Shown one piece after another: positions 20,868 through 29,602 of a stretch of 64,000 nt of DNA; position 1 is the first letter of the stretch; every line of letters begins with the position of its first letter. The DNA is taken from the NCBI GenBank assembly GCA_947095585.1, contig OX352761.1, positions 85,626,419 through 85,690,418 on the forward strand. The letters run 5' to 3'. The notes beneath the pieces were generated by a model, which worked only from the letters and a program-made list of their open reading frames with translations, had not been told where the DNA came from and did no database searches. Both the position numbers and the translations under genes were made by a program. This DNA comes from Nephrocerus scutellatus. Lineage: Eukaryota > Arthropoda > Insecta > Diptera > Pipunculidae.

Positions 20868-22295
20868 TCAATATTGATTTCGAGGGGGTTGACCACCCCC
20901 TGAAGCTGCAGAAGTTGAAGTGTTTGAATGTGCTGCTGTCTGCGATGGGCCTTGTGTAGATAAGCCAGTATTTGTTGAGCCAGTATTAGATGCCACTGCC
21001 TGAGACCCCAATCTGGGAGTCGTTGCGCCACGACATAGCAAAGTATGATGCCTACCATTACAGACACGACAATTTGTTGAGGAACAAGAGCTTGTTGAGT
21101 GGCCTGGTTTCAGGCAATTGTAGCAAAGATTAGAGCCTTTTAATTTTGCAAACCGCTCTGCCACTGGCATTGCTAGAAGCTTGGGGCAGCGTCCTATGCG
21201 ATGGATGCTGTCATTGCAGTATGTGCAGTTGCCTGGTGCCGTTGCTGCCAAATTTGTTCTCACTAGTCGAGGAATGTTGTTGCCAGAACGAAATGCGGTG
21301 CTGACCCGATTGCCAGGTGCTGTGGGTATAGCCAAATGTTGCCTAGGTGTGGACGTGCTCTTTGATGGCCATTGCAAAACATCAGCACTTAAACTGTGCG
21401 CTCTACGCTCCACAAACGTAAGCAGCTCGTTTAAAGTGGGAATTTCGTGGGGAGTGCGACTCATACCCCATGCCTGTTGCGTTGTAGTGGGTAATTTTGA
21501 TACCACGATTGGTACCGCCAAAGCGTCCCATTTATCCACTGGTAACTTCATTACCGCCAATGCGCGCAACGACTCACGCACCGTGTCGACCACGGATAGC
21601 AAGGTGCTGGTAGACTCTTGTATAAGTGGCTGCAAGCCAATAAACCTTGCCACATGTATGTCGGCCAATTGATTCGGGCTGTCATATCTATCTTTCAATG
21701 CCTTCCAAACATCGTCATAACCGCCAGTGTACATGCCACCCACCAATGCCACTGCATCCCCTTGCACAGCCTCTCGCAATTTCGCCAACTTGTATGCCTC
21801 TGGAGCCACCTGTGAATGTATCAAAGTCTCAAACGAGTCTTTGAATGCCAGCCAATTTCGTAAAGTGCCATCAAATTTTGGCACAGAAAGCCTTTCCAGT
21901 TTGATGTCAACTGGAGCTGAGCGGGGGAGATCATCTAGAGCATCCGCGTCTTCCTCGGTTTGATTTACCTTCGCCATTTCCCTATGTAATGCTGCCATAG
22001 CCTCCTTGAACTCGTTCTCAATGACATCCCACAATTCAATATGGGCATCCATTTCATCATCCTTCGCGTTAGAAATTAGCTCATCATGAGCTGCTGCAAA
22101 TCTGTCAAAATGAGATTGCAGAGAGATCTGGTCCTGCTTCATCGCAAACTCATCATTGTCGTCGCCATAATCATCCGAATGTATTTTTTCAGCCACCCGC
22201 TTTAGTGAAGTCATAGCTGCCTTTCTTTTATTGATCTCTGCCATATTGGATAAATTATATGAATTTGATAAAATTACCTGTCTGTCTCTTGCCAA
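20868..22295 (-). CDS. BEL Gag-like protein with zinc knuckles
   Basis: An intact 475-codon frame beginning MARDRQVILSNSYNLSNM. Residues from about 40 to 125 are acidic and probably coiled. LERLSVPKFDGTLRNWLAF at about 130 starts the conserved Gag domain found in BEL/Pao elements (DUF1759-like), running to LLTFVERRAHSL near 295. Cys/His boxes follow: CTYCNDSIHRIGRC, CYNCLKPGHSTSSC and CRVCNGRHHTLLC. A Ser/Thr/Gly-rich tail ends at a stop just before the protease region. Gag would form the particle and package RNA. It is the only major BEL protein here without a visible lesion. Confidence 0.88.
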   Translation of the reverse strand: MARDRQVILSNSYNLSNMAEINKRKAAMTSLKRVAEKIHSDDYGDDNDEFAMKQDQISLQSHFDRFAAAHDELISNAKDDEMDAHIELWDVIENEFKEAMAALHREMAKVNQTEEDADALDDLPRSAPVDIKLERLSVPKFDGTLRNWLAFKDSFETLIHSQVAPEAYKLAKLREAVQGDAVALVGGMYTGGYDDVWKALKDRYDSPNQLADIHVARFIGLQPLIQESTSTLLSVVDTVRESLRALAVMKLPVDKWDALAVPIVVSKLPTTTQQAWGMSRTPHEIPTLNELLTFVERRAHSLSADVLQWPSKSTSTPRQHLAIPTAPGNRVSTAFRSGNNIPRLVRTNLAATAPGNCTYCNDSIHRIGRCPKLLAMPVAERFAKLKGSNLCYNCLKPGHSTSSCSSTNCRVCNGRHHTLLCRGATTPRLGSQAVASNTGSTNTGLSTQGPSQTAAHSNTSTSAASGGGQPPRNQY

Positions 22296-22907
22296 CTAGT
22301 TACAACAGAAGCGCAACAAAATGCGCATTACCGTAAAAGGAGACCAGACGAACGGCAATTAATCTGCCACAAGCGGTGTATCGTCGGCACTGCACGGAAA
22401 CTGGTGTTTATATGTACCGTTGCCAATGAGTTATCTGCCACAAACTGTATATTTTTGGCACTGCACAGAAACTGATGTATCTACCAAATAAACGCCGCTA
22501 TTATCCGTAAAAGGTTGCTCACCGTATCACATATATTGATTGAATTGAAAACAAACCCACGAGAATGTGTGAGTAAAAACCACGAGAATGTGTAAGTAAG
22601 AGCCACGAGAATGTGTAAGTGACGCGCCACGAAACTTAACGGTGCCACAAGAATTTATTTTATTGAACCGACGCCACGAGAATGTTCTTTTTAAGTTCAA
22701 TTTCATCACCGCCAATCTACCAAGAATATATATATATACATGTGCAATGTAGGTATATTTTGCCAATATGTACAGGTTAACCAATTTGCGCCACAAGATT
22801 ATATTGCCACAAGTAAATTTCACAATCCAGCTATTAAGGGTTCACATATAAAGGTTATATTGCCACAATTAAAGAAGTTAAAAGAATTAAAGTTCACAAT
22901 TAAAGGT
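22296..22907 (-). other. BEL leader between primer site and Gag
   Basis: About 600 bp non-coding. Holds two related roughly 65-bp segments (near 22,365-22,415 and 22,430-22,485, each with CTGCCACAA and GGCACTGCAC) and about four 20-30-bp units with CCACGAGAATGTG between 22,554 and 22,686. The TGGC word is strongly enriched on the sense strand. Confidence 0.75.
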
Positions 22908-22925
22908 TCCCGGGTTTCGGCACCA
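22908..22925 (-). promoter_or_regulatory. BEL primer binding site, tRNA-Phe type
   Basis: Four bases from the 5' LTR the minus strand reads TGGTGCCGAAACCCGGGA. Its complement TCCCGGGTTTCGGCACCA matches the 3' end of eukaryotic tRNA-Phe (T-stem, acceptor stem TTTCGGCA, plus CCA). tRNA-Phe would prime minus-strand DNA synthesis. Confidence 0.8.
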
Positions 22926-22929
22926 AAAA

Positions 22930-23292
22930 TGTCCATGTAAAATTACACGTGTTGCACACCGTCGCGGTAATTCGGACATCGAATCTATGGAAGCTACCAA
23001 AATTAAATTAAAATAAAAAAGCGACACGGCCTATTATAAATCAATCGAATTTATTGCAAAAAAACAAACTGTGTAATATAATATAGCCAGATTTAATGTG
23101 TAATTGTAATGTTCGATTAAGAAGCACAAGCAAAAATGTAAGCCAAATGGACAGGTTGAAACTTGAACGGCAACTGATAATAGTGGTGTATTTTATGTTT
23201 CTCCTTCTTTATGTCTGGCCGATTGCAAATATATGTATGTGTGTGTGTTCGTTCGTCTGATGGTTGAGTTGCCATTTCCGTAATATTGAACA
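22930..23292 (-). repeat. BEL 5' LTR
   Basis: 363 bp, from TGTTCAATATTACGG to TGGACA on the minus strand. About 100 bp longer than the 3' LTR (an internal segment around 23,155-23,258 with a (TATG/TGTG)n run). Otherwise the two are nearly identical, which suggests a recent insertion apart from the indel. Confidence 0.9.
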
Positions 23293-23470
23293 GTGTGCTT
23301 GTTTGAAATCACGCCATTTTCTCGTTTTTGAGGTCTTTTTTATCCACCTTTCGCACGACTTAGAGGGCTGAAATTTTGTGAGCGGCTCAATGTCAGGGGC
23401 CCATTTTGATATCCCGCTTTTGACGCGTATCGCGAGTCACGTGTGGCGCGTGTGAAGCGTAGAAAAAAGA
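23293..23470 (+). repeat. Continuation of the BEL-interrupted tandem repeat
   Basis: Starts with the GTGTG target duplication, then a unit with TTTTTGAGGTCTTTTTTATC, ACTTAGAGGGCTGAAATTTT and several CGCGT words, related to the two units at 13,880-14,137. Confidence 0.6.
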
Positions 23471-23617
23471 AAATTCTTTGAAATACCCCGACCTCAAAAA
23501 CAGATATTATATAAAAGTTTGTACCAGAAAAACGAAGTTTTTTTTACATTTACTTGTTTTTATCGTTTTTGTGCAATATCAATATCAATAGCAGGTTTGA
23601 ATTTCATCTTCTTTTTT

Positions 23618-24702
23618 TAAATTCTCTATATCTCTATATTACCTACGCGTGCCCGTGTGTTTGTTTGTTTGTTTGTCGTGGAATCTTGCGATCAGTTTTT
23701 AACCCACTTCCAAAAGTCCGATTTAATTGAAATTTTGCATACATGCATATCTCCGATGACAACACTTTATATTAAAATGTAAGGCCACTTGGGCTTCGGT
23801 GCTTGGGGGCTCCCATACAAATGTTTTATAAAATTTACCCGATTTTCTTCAAATTTTATATACATGTGTATCTCCGATGGACAACACTTTTGTAAACATT
23901 TTGAAGACCCCGGGCCCCGTGGTCGTGAGGCCCCATACATTTTTTTTTTAAATTAACCTGATTTTCTTCAAATTTTATACACATGTGTATCCTGAGTCCC
24001 GAGGGTTGCCCATATAAATTTTTTAAAAATTAGCCCGATTTTCTTTTCTTTTAAACACATATGTATCTCCGATGGACAAAACTTTATGCAACATTTTTGT
24101 AGTGATCGGGGCCTGAGTCCCGAGTATGGGCACCACATATTACAATATATGGGTACATATTGTAAAAATTAGCCCGACTTCCTTCAAATTTTAAACACAT
24201 AATATGAAAAATTTTAATTTTTATGGGTTTTTTTAATTTCCTTTTAATTTTCCTAAATAAGTACATATTTTCAAAGCTCTCAGTTTGGTACAGTTGCACA
24301 TGGGTATATAATGTATAGGTATTACTAAAATTTTGAAATTTTGGGCTTTGCTATATCTTTTAACTTTGATATCTGATTTAATAGAAAAGTTCTTATGATC
24401 GTAGCAAAATTATCTTCTTTATCTAAATGATTATTTTTAATTTTCTTGAAATTTTATACGCATGTGTATATCCAGGCCGAGGGGCTTCCATATAAATTTT
24501 TAAAAATTAGCCCGATTTTCTTTAAATTTTATACACATGTGTTTCTGCGATGGGAACACTTTTTGCAAAAACTTTCGAGTGATCATGATAAGGGGGCTCC
24601 CAAAAATATTTATTAAAATGTTATCTGAATTTATTCAAACTTTGCACACTGTGTTTCAATTAGAGAAGTTACACGAACAATTTTAATTTTTAACCTAATT
24701 AC
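23618..24702 (+). mobile_element. Helentron-type (HINE/DINE-1-like) repeat, copy B (composite)
   Basis: Begins TAAATTCTCTATATCTC and the CGTGCCCGTG head with a (GTTT)n run, followed by monomers of about 120 bp with CACATGTGTATCTCC cores. Two 3' ends are present: a hairpin GAAAAATTTTAATTTTTATG near 24,204-24,226, and a second end AATTAGAGAAGTTACACGAAC with AATTTTAATTTTT at about 24,675-24,702. Between them lies about 180 bp of foreign DNA, so this is two elements joined or one interrupted. Directly followed by a helicase remnant. Confidence 0.7.
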
Positions 24703-24739
24703 GAAATTTTCAATATGTATTAACACAGGCAAATACACA

Positions 24740-25079
24740 CTACACTCGACTCGCCAAAACTTTGCAACGCACCAGACTGTGCGTAAAAAAGATGCTGGGC
24801 AATATAATTGAAGCGACTATCTTGACAGAAAAAGGGCAGTGTGAAACAGTTTTTATCCCACGGTTAGCATTCATTTCGATGGATCTACCTGTTCAATTTA
24901 AGATTTTGCAATTTACGGTAAAACTTGCGTTTTTGATTACGATCAATAAGTCGGACAGTTTATTAAGTACTGTGGAGTATAGATTTGAAATCACCATGTT
25001 TTCCCACGGAAAACTTTATTTGGCTTGCTCTAGGAAGGATTCAACTAAGAATTTATTTATTCTTGCTCTTGAAGGTTAA
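24740..25079 (+). pseudogene. PIF1-like helicase C-terminus, probable Helitron/Helentron remnant
   Basis: An open frame of about 105 codons whose sequence follows the C-terminal end of PIF1-type helicases carried by Helitrons. It has (after a one-base shift) SPKLCN followed by TRLCVKKMLGNIIEATIL, then VFIPRLAFIS.DLPVQFKILQF, a degraded TINK box (family: TINKAQGQS) and FSHGKLYLACSR. A frameshift lies at the LCNGTRL box. Upstream helicase motifs and the Rep nuclease are absent. In Helitrons this enzyme unwinds DNA during rolling-circle transposition. It sits about 40 bp from a Helentron-type 3' end. Confidence 0.75.
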
Positions 25080-26300
25080 ACTTAAAACATTGTTGTTTTG
25101 TTTTAAATTATTATTATGCATTTTTTTCAATTTTATTTTATAATTTGAATAATTTAGCTATAATTTAAAATACTTATTTTGTTAATAAAAACTGCAATTT
25201 TACCTTATAGATAGATATTCTACCCCTGCCTAATAAAATACTTATGAATAAATACTAACTTTAACTAAATAGCGGAGTACATTTGGTTGTTCTAATAATT
25301 AAGGGAAAAATAAGATCAAGTTTGCTCACATTTCTATATGATTTAGCTAATAAGGGCTGACAGTTGTAATATTATTTACTATTTACAATAAATACATTAA
25401 TCAGTGTGATCTAGTTTTATTAGTTAAACTTAAAAAATAGTAAAATAATTGCTGAACAATTCAAACTTTAATTAATCTAATTTCATCTTTATATATTCAT
25501 GTACTCGTATTATTACATCGTGAAGTGGCATAAAAACTCATAAATATTTTAATTTGACAAAGGAGTAAACAAAGTTATAAATTATAATATTATATGCACG
25601 ATAAAACATGACGACCAACCTACATTATAAGTTCAGCAGGAGGAACCATGTGTTAACAAACAGAAATAAAACACATAAGACAAGACATTGGTGATGTAAG
25701 TGAAATACTTGGTTTTTTTTTCCTATTTTAAAGGGCAACCTCCTTAATGTTCTATGAATATTAAATGCGATATATGTACTTGGTATATGGTAAAGTTGTC
25801 CTGAAAAGGGGTGACTTTTTTCGGTTAATGTAACTGTGTTAAGTTGTTATAATATATAAAAACACACATTCTTAAAAGATGTGAATATGAGAGATCAAAA
25901 TGATTTTATTTAATTTTAAAAATTTATTATATATATATTCTAAGTTTTTTTTTCAATTTTACCAAATGATATTCTTCTGAAGAAGCTATAGCAACAAAAA
26001 TGTAAACTTTTGGTGATCTGACAAGATATATATTTACGCTCTTCTTGGTGATTCCCAAAGCTTCGATTTTCCAAAAGTATGTTTGGGAAGAAGTATGATT
26101 TTCTTAACGTCTTCGTGCATGAAGCCGGACGGACGGTTAATAAATTCTGACTTTCGCAATTTAATTCAATTTACTGTGAACTTTAACTAAATATTCAATG
26201 GTGAATATTTTTCATGCTCGTATATTATGAAGAAATTAGAATTGAAGGATTGTAGTTGCGGTCAGCCATCACGAGGAATAACATGTACTATTATTTGCAA
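25080..26300. other. AT-rich spacer, no gene recognised
   Basis: About 1.2 kb with no frame above 60 codons and no recognisable repeat. May include the decayed flank of the helicase remnant. Confidence 0.5.
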
Positions 26301-26320
26301 GTGTAGTATTTGACTGGTCT

Positions 26321-26341
26321 TTGCGGGAATCGAACCCGGCG
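26321..26341 (-). repeat. tRNA-like B-box remnant
   Basis: The minus strand reads GCCGGGTTCGATTCCCGCAA, a perfect RNA polymerase III B box with paired flanks as in a tRNA T-arm. No matching A box or acceptor stem is recognisable next to it, so I read it as a tRNA or SINE fragment. Confidence 0.4.
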
Positions 26342-27106
26342 TTCTGTGAGGGAAAAATTGTCCCACACAATTTTTTCCACACTGTTTCTCTGTATACATT
26401 AAATTTACTTGAATACAAGAAATTTATACACCCATTACAAATAAACACCAAAATATTTTTCTCTATAAACATGTTGCCCACTCTCCTTGAGTGATTTGCA
26501 AAAACACCCACCAAAAGATTACACTCATCACACTGGTTCAGAAACTCCGGTTCTCTAATTTCCCCTTTTGTTTTCTCTTCTCTCACGACACATAACCAAT
26601 ACGCGTCATCATCCAACGGCTGAGTGAAACAATGATAACACACATACAGCACAAGACCACACAGACCAGGGATACCCAGCTCATGACTAATAAGTAAACG
26701 CACCCACAATACACCCAGAAGCAACAACAACAAGAATGTAGTACAAGTCACCACAGACATAGACTACCCGACTAATACGAAAGAAAACAACAACAAACAG
26801 CAGGCAATGCATGGCAGCGTACATTTCGCAGCTAGCAGCATTATTAGACAAGCAGAGAGGAACAATAACAACAAGCACAGACTCGGAAGACCCGATCAAT
26901 GTCTAATAAAGAAACAACAACAACAATGCAATGGCAATGCAGACTCGTAAGATCCGATCGATGACAACAACAACGAGCATGTAATATAAGACGGCACCGA
27001 ACCATAAACAAAGCAACAACAAGCAAGCACGTAATACATGACGACCAGGAAAACCAACAAACAACATAGAGTCGACAGAAGCAACAACAACGCTGTACCA
27101 CTGGTT

Positions 27107-27370
27107 GATCTTGCGATTTAATTGAATCCTATCGCAATATCAAAGGAAACAACAACAATGCACCATCGACCGATCATGCGATTTAACGGACTCCTATCGC
27201 AATACCAAGGAAACAACAACAGCAATATACCATCCACCGATCATACGATTTAACGGGCTCCTATCGGACTACCAAGAAAACAACAACAAAACTACACAAT
27301 CGACCAATCATACGTGTTAACGGACTTTTCTATCGGAGCATTAACGGGATTCCCTCACTCAATGGAAGAG
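27107..27370 (+). repeat. 65-67-bp tandem repeat in Gypsy U3 (4 units)
   Basis: Units begin at 27,107, 27,172, 27,239 and 27,306, each with GATCATGCGATTTAACGGA, CTCCTATCG and AAACAACAACA. The same four units are present in the 3' LTR (about 33,680-33,935). The location just upstream of the TATA box fits an enhancer-type array. Confidence 0.8.
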
Positions 27371-27378
27371 TATAAAAG
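27371..27378 (+). promoter_or_regulatory. TATA box of Gypsy 5' LTR
   Basis: TATAAAAG in the context GGAAGAGTATAAAAGG. Conserved at 33,947-33,954 in the 3' LTR. Transcription would start about 30 bp downstream, near 27,400, defining U3/R. Confidence 0.7.
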
Positions 27379-27438
27379 GCCAGTAGTCCTAACAATCGGT
27401 GTTCTTTTCTAGAGATCCCTCCTCCCGGCGTACAAGTG

Positions 27439-27950
27439 TACGATCGAGAGTGCAAGAGCGAAATCCTTGCCTTTACATCCACGCTTTACGCTAGTACCAT
27501 TATCCTCACGATCGAAAGCGCAAGAGTGAAATCCTTGCCTTCACAGCCACGCTTTACACTAGTATAATTATCCTCACGATCGAAAGCGCAAGAGCGAAAT
27601 CCTTGCCTTCACAGCCACGCTTTACGCTAGTATAATTATCCTCACGATCGAAAGCGCAAGAGCGAAATCCTTGCCTTCACAGCCACGCTTTACGCTAGTA
27701 CAATTATCCTCACGATCGAAAGCGCAAGAGCGAAATCCTCGCCTTCACAGCCACGGTTTACGCTAGTACAATTATCCTCACGATCGAAAGCGCAAGAGCG
27801 AAATCCTTGCCTTCACAGCCACGCTTTACGCTAGTACAATTATCCTCACGATCGAAAGCGCAAGAGCAAAATCCTTGCCTTCACAGCCACGCTTTACGCT
27901 AGTACAATTATCCTCACGATCGAAAGCGCAAGAGTGAAACCCTTGCCTAA
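27439..27950 (+). repeat. 68-bp minisatellite in Gypsy 5' LTR (about 7.5 units)
   Basis: Unit starts at 27,439, 27,507, 27,575, 27,643, 27,711, 27,779, 27,847 and 27,915: an exact 68-bp period. Each unit has CACGATCGAAAGCGCAAGAG, GAAATCCTTGCCTTC and CACGCTTTACGCTAGTA. The 3' LTR has only one unit plus a fragment. The array lies downstream of the TATA box and is therefore transcribed in the leader. Confidence 0.95.
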
Positions 27951-28154
27951 CAAACACAATTTAATATTATACATAGTTTTAAGCCAATAATAGTTTTAAG
28001 TATACGGATTAAGCGAAGAAAAAGGAAGAAATAATAAAAACGCTTGAATTCCATTCCCTAAACAAACAAATTCTTTTATTATAACGACCCTAGAAGTAGA
28101 AGGAACCTTGGTCACACTGAGTTTTACCCCGGCTGGGAAAAACCTCGTTACAAT

Positions 28155-28173
28155 TGGCGCCCGAGCAGGGACC
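28155..28173 (+). promoter_or_regulatory. Gypsy primer binding site, tRNA-Lys type
   Basis: TGGCGCCCGAGCAGGGACC begins two bases after the LTR end. It is complementary to the 3' end of animal tRNA-Lys(UUU) with about one mismatch, so that tRNA is the likely primer. Confidence 0.8.
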
Positions 28174-28236
28174 CTGGAATTTGATCAGCGAAAAGAAACT
28201 ATACCAACAAAGAAATATCACAATTAGAAAACCACG

Positions 28237-28413
28237 ATGGTTAAGACCAGCTGGATTTACACACTGTCAAAAGAGGAGCTGAAGAGCTATATGAGCGAGT
28301 TCCGGATCGACAGCAACGGCACAGTGGAAGAACTAAGGAAAAGGTTTTCCAACTTTGTTTCGGAACGAGACGTTACGTCGGAGGACGAGATACGCATAAG
28401 TGGAGAAGAATAG
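28237..28413 (+). pseudogene. Gypsy Gag N-terminus, SAP-like
   Basis: 58 codons beginning MVKTSWIYTLSKEELKSYM and continuing EFRIDSNGTVEELRKRFSNF, which follows the pattern of a SAP-type helix-extended-helix motif found at the N terminus of some insect Gypsy Gag proteins. It stops at 28,411 and the rest of Gag continues in another frame from about 28,405, so a frameshift separates them. Confidence 0.6.
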
Positions 28414-29152
28414 ACGCAGCCCATCACCAGTGCCCCTTATCACCTTGAAACCCTCTGAGGGTACGGCACGCGACGACCCAAAGGCAACTATCAGAGCAAC
28501 ATCTCCGACCCCACCGGAAGTGGTTCCAACGCGAAGCAGGACGGACACGACAGTTACGTCGTACGCTCAGATAATGGACCAAGTGAGGAAGTGGTCGGTG
28601 AAGTACGATGGTGGTAAGGAGCCTCTCCTATTCATTGAAAGGCTAGAAGAACTTGCGGATGCCTACTGTTTAAACATGGACCTCCTGCCTAGAACCATGC
28701 CGGAACAACTCCGTGACCGTGCGTTATTATGGTTCCACAACAACAACCGAAAATGGGAGACCTGGAACGCCTTCACGACAGACTTTCTACAGTTCTTCCT
28801 CCCCTCCAGGTACTGGGAACATCTGGAAAACGAAATTCGTCAACGCCAGCAGAAGCCAAAGGAGCGCTTCAAGGATTTCGTAATCATAATGCAAAACCTC
28901 ATGAGACACGCAAACTACACCGGTACACAACAAGTCGAAAGGATCTTCCGAAACTGTCGTCAAGAGTACCAGTACTATATCAGGAGGAAGGATTTTAGAG
29001 ACCTCCACGAACTCATCGGCCTGGCAGAAGACTTTGAAAGCATCGCTGGAGCAGCAGAACCTATCAAACCCTCGCCTCGACCCAGACAACCCGAAAGGAA
29101 TTTCATGGTAGCACAAAATATGGAAGACAGCTTGCCTGCGATGTGGCCATGA
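28400..29152 (+). pseudogene. Gypsy Gag, capsid-like region
   Basis: 250-codon frame. After a Pro/Thr-rich stretch (SPSPVPLITLKPSEG) comes the capsid-like retrotransposon Gag domain (KYDGGKEPLLFIERLEELA, RDRALLWFHNNN, FLQFFLPSRYWEHLENEI, KERFKDFVIIMQNLMRH). The CCHC knuckle lies just beyond at 29,133-29,174 in a different frame (C-X2-C-X4-H-X4-C, CLRCGHDGHMRRDC), so another frameshift occurs around 29,100-29,130. The annotated Met is arbitrary. Confidence 0.85.
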
Positions 29153-29217
29153 CGGACACATGAGGCGGGACTGTCGGAACCCCCAAACCATCTTCTATTG
29201 GGACTGCGGCCTGTGAA
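29133..29217 (+). pseudogene. Gypsy Gag zinc knuckle
   Basis: A frame reading CLRCGHDGHMRRDCRN, a canonical nucleocapsid CCHC box, then a stop TGA at about 29,214. It is out of frame with the main Gag frame. Confidence 0.75.
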
Positions 29218-29587
29218 ATGTTCGGACCGTGGAATGCTGCCGGAAACGCGTCGAACGATCGGGAAACGAGCAAGGGGACCGTCGGAACCGTGGTGCGACG
29301 GAAACCCCAAGACCGACACCCCGCACTCAGTAAACTTCCTTGCCTACGATTCCAACCGGATATTCGTCACCATCACTCTAGGAGGAACACCGGTAAAAGT
29401 TACGGTCGACACAGGGGCTACTAGGAGTTTTGTGAGCGAACATTTTGCAGAAGACAAAAGAGGGACAACAAAGAGTCTACCCATGGATGTGACCGTGCGG
29501 ATGGCCGAAGGGACACCCAAGTTGATCCGAGAGGCCCAACAGCTGGGTGTCAAGATAGGTAATAGGGAGATACAGTTTCCATTCTGA
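29198..29587 (+). pseudogene. Gypsy Pol: aspartic protease
   Basis: Contains VTVDTGATRSFVSEHF, the retroviral-type protease active site (DTGA), preceded by IFVTITLGGTP and followed by the flap-like region and VKIGNREIQFPF. A TGA at 29,585-29,587 interrupts the same frame, which resumes with DEVILGLDFLSRV, the C-terminal protease motif. The protease would process Gag-Pol. Confidence 0.85.
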
Positions 29588-29602
29588 ATTCTCCCAGATG
29601 CA

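Larger units (their letters stand above)
14138..23292 (-). mobile_element. BEL/Pao LTR retrotransposon, rearranged and inactive
   Basis: A 9.16-kb minus-strand element bounded by matching LTRs and by the 5-bp direct repeat GTGTG (14,133-14,137 and 23,293-23,297), the expected target duplication length for this superfamily. In sense order: LTR, tRNA-Phe-type primer site, long leader, Gag with zinc knuckles, protease, reverse transcriptase, RNase H, integrase, purine tract, LTR. It contains an internal 740-bp direct repeat around a 1.77-kb foreign segment; without these the element would be about 6.6 kb, normal for BEL. Protease, reverse transcriptase and RNase H frames are all broken. Confidence 0.92.
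26488..28152 (+). repeat. Gypsy 5' LTR
   Basis: About 1,665 bp, from TGAGTGATTTGC to CTCGTTACA. The first 900 bp are CAA-rich. It holds four 65-67-bp units (27,107-27,370), a TATA box, about 7.5 copies of a 68-bp unit (27,439-27,950) and an AATAAA at 28,033. Homology to the 3' LTR begins at the TG, so this is my best boundary; the true U3 start could lie further upstream if the 3' LTR has lost its end. Confidence 0.85.

Noticed and set aside
24762..25079. Host PIF1 helicase gene
   Set aside because: Only the C-terminal end is present, with a frameshift and a degraded TINK motif, and it lies among rolling-circle repeats; a transposon origin is more likely, though not proven.
26269..26760. 163-codon minus-strand frame (also 32,939-33,229), Leu/Val/Cys-rich
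   Set aside because: It is the antisense of the CAA-rich Gypsy LTR: TTG repeats give artificial Leu runs. It spans LTR and flank and has no homologue that I recognise.
27439..27950. Regular direct repeats resembling a CRISPR array
   Set aside because: The 68-bp units are contiguous with no unique spacers, lie within an LTR, and the surrounding DNA is eukaryotic.
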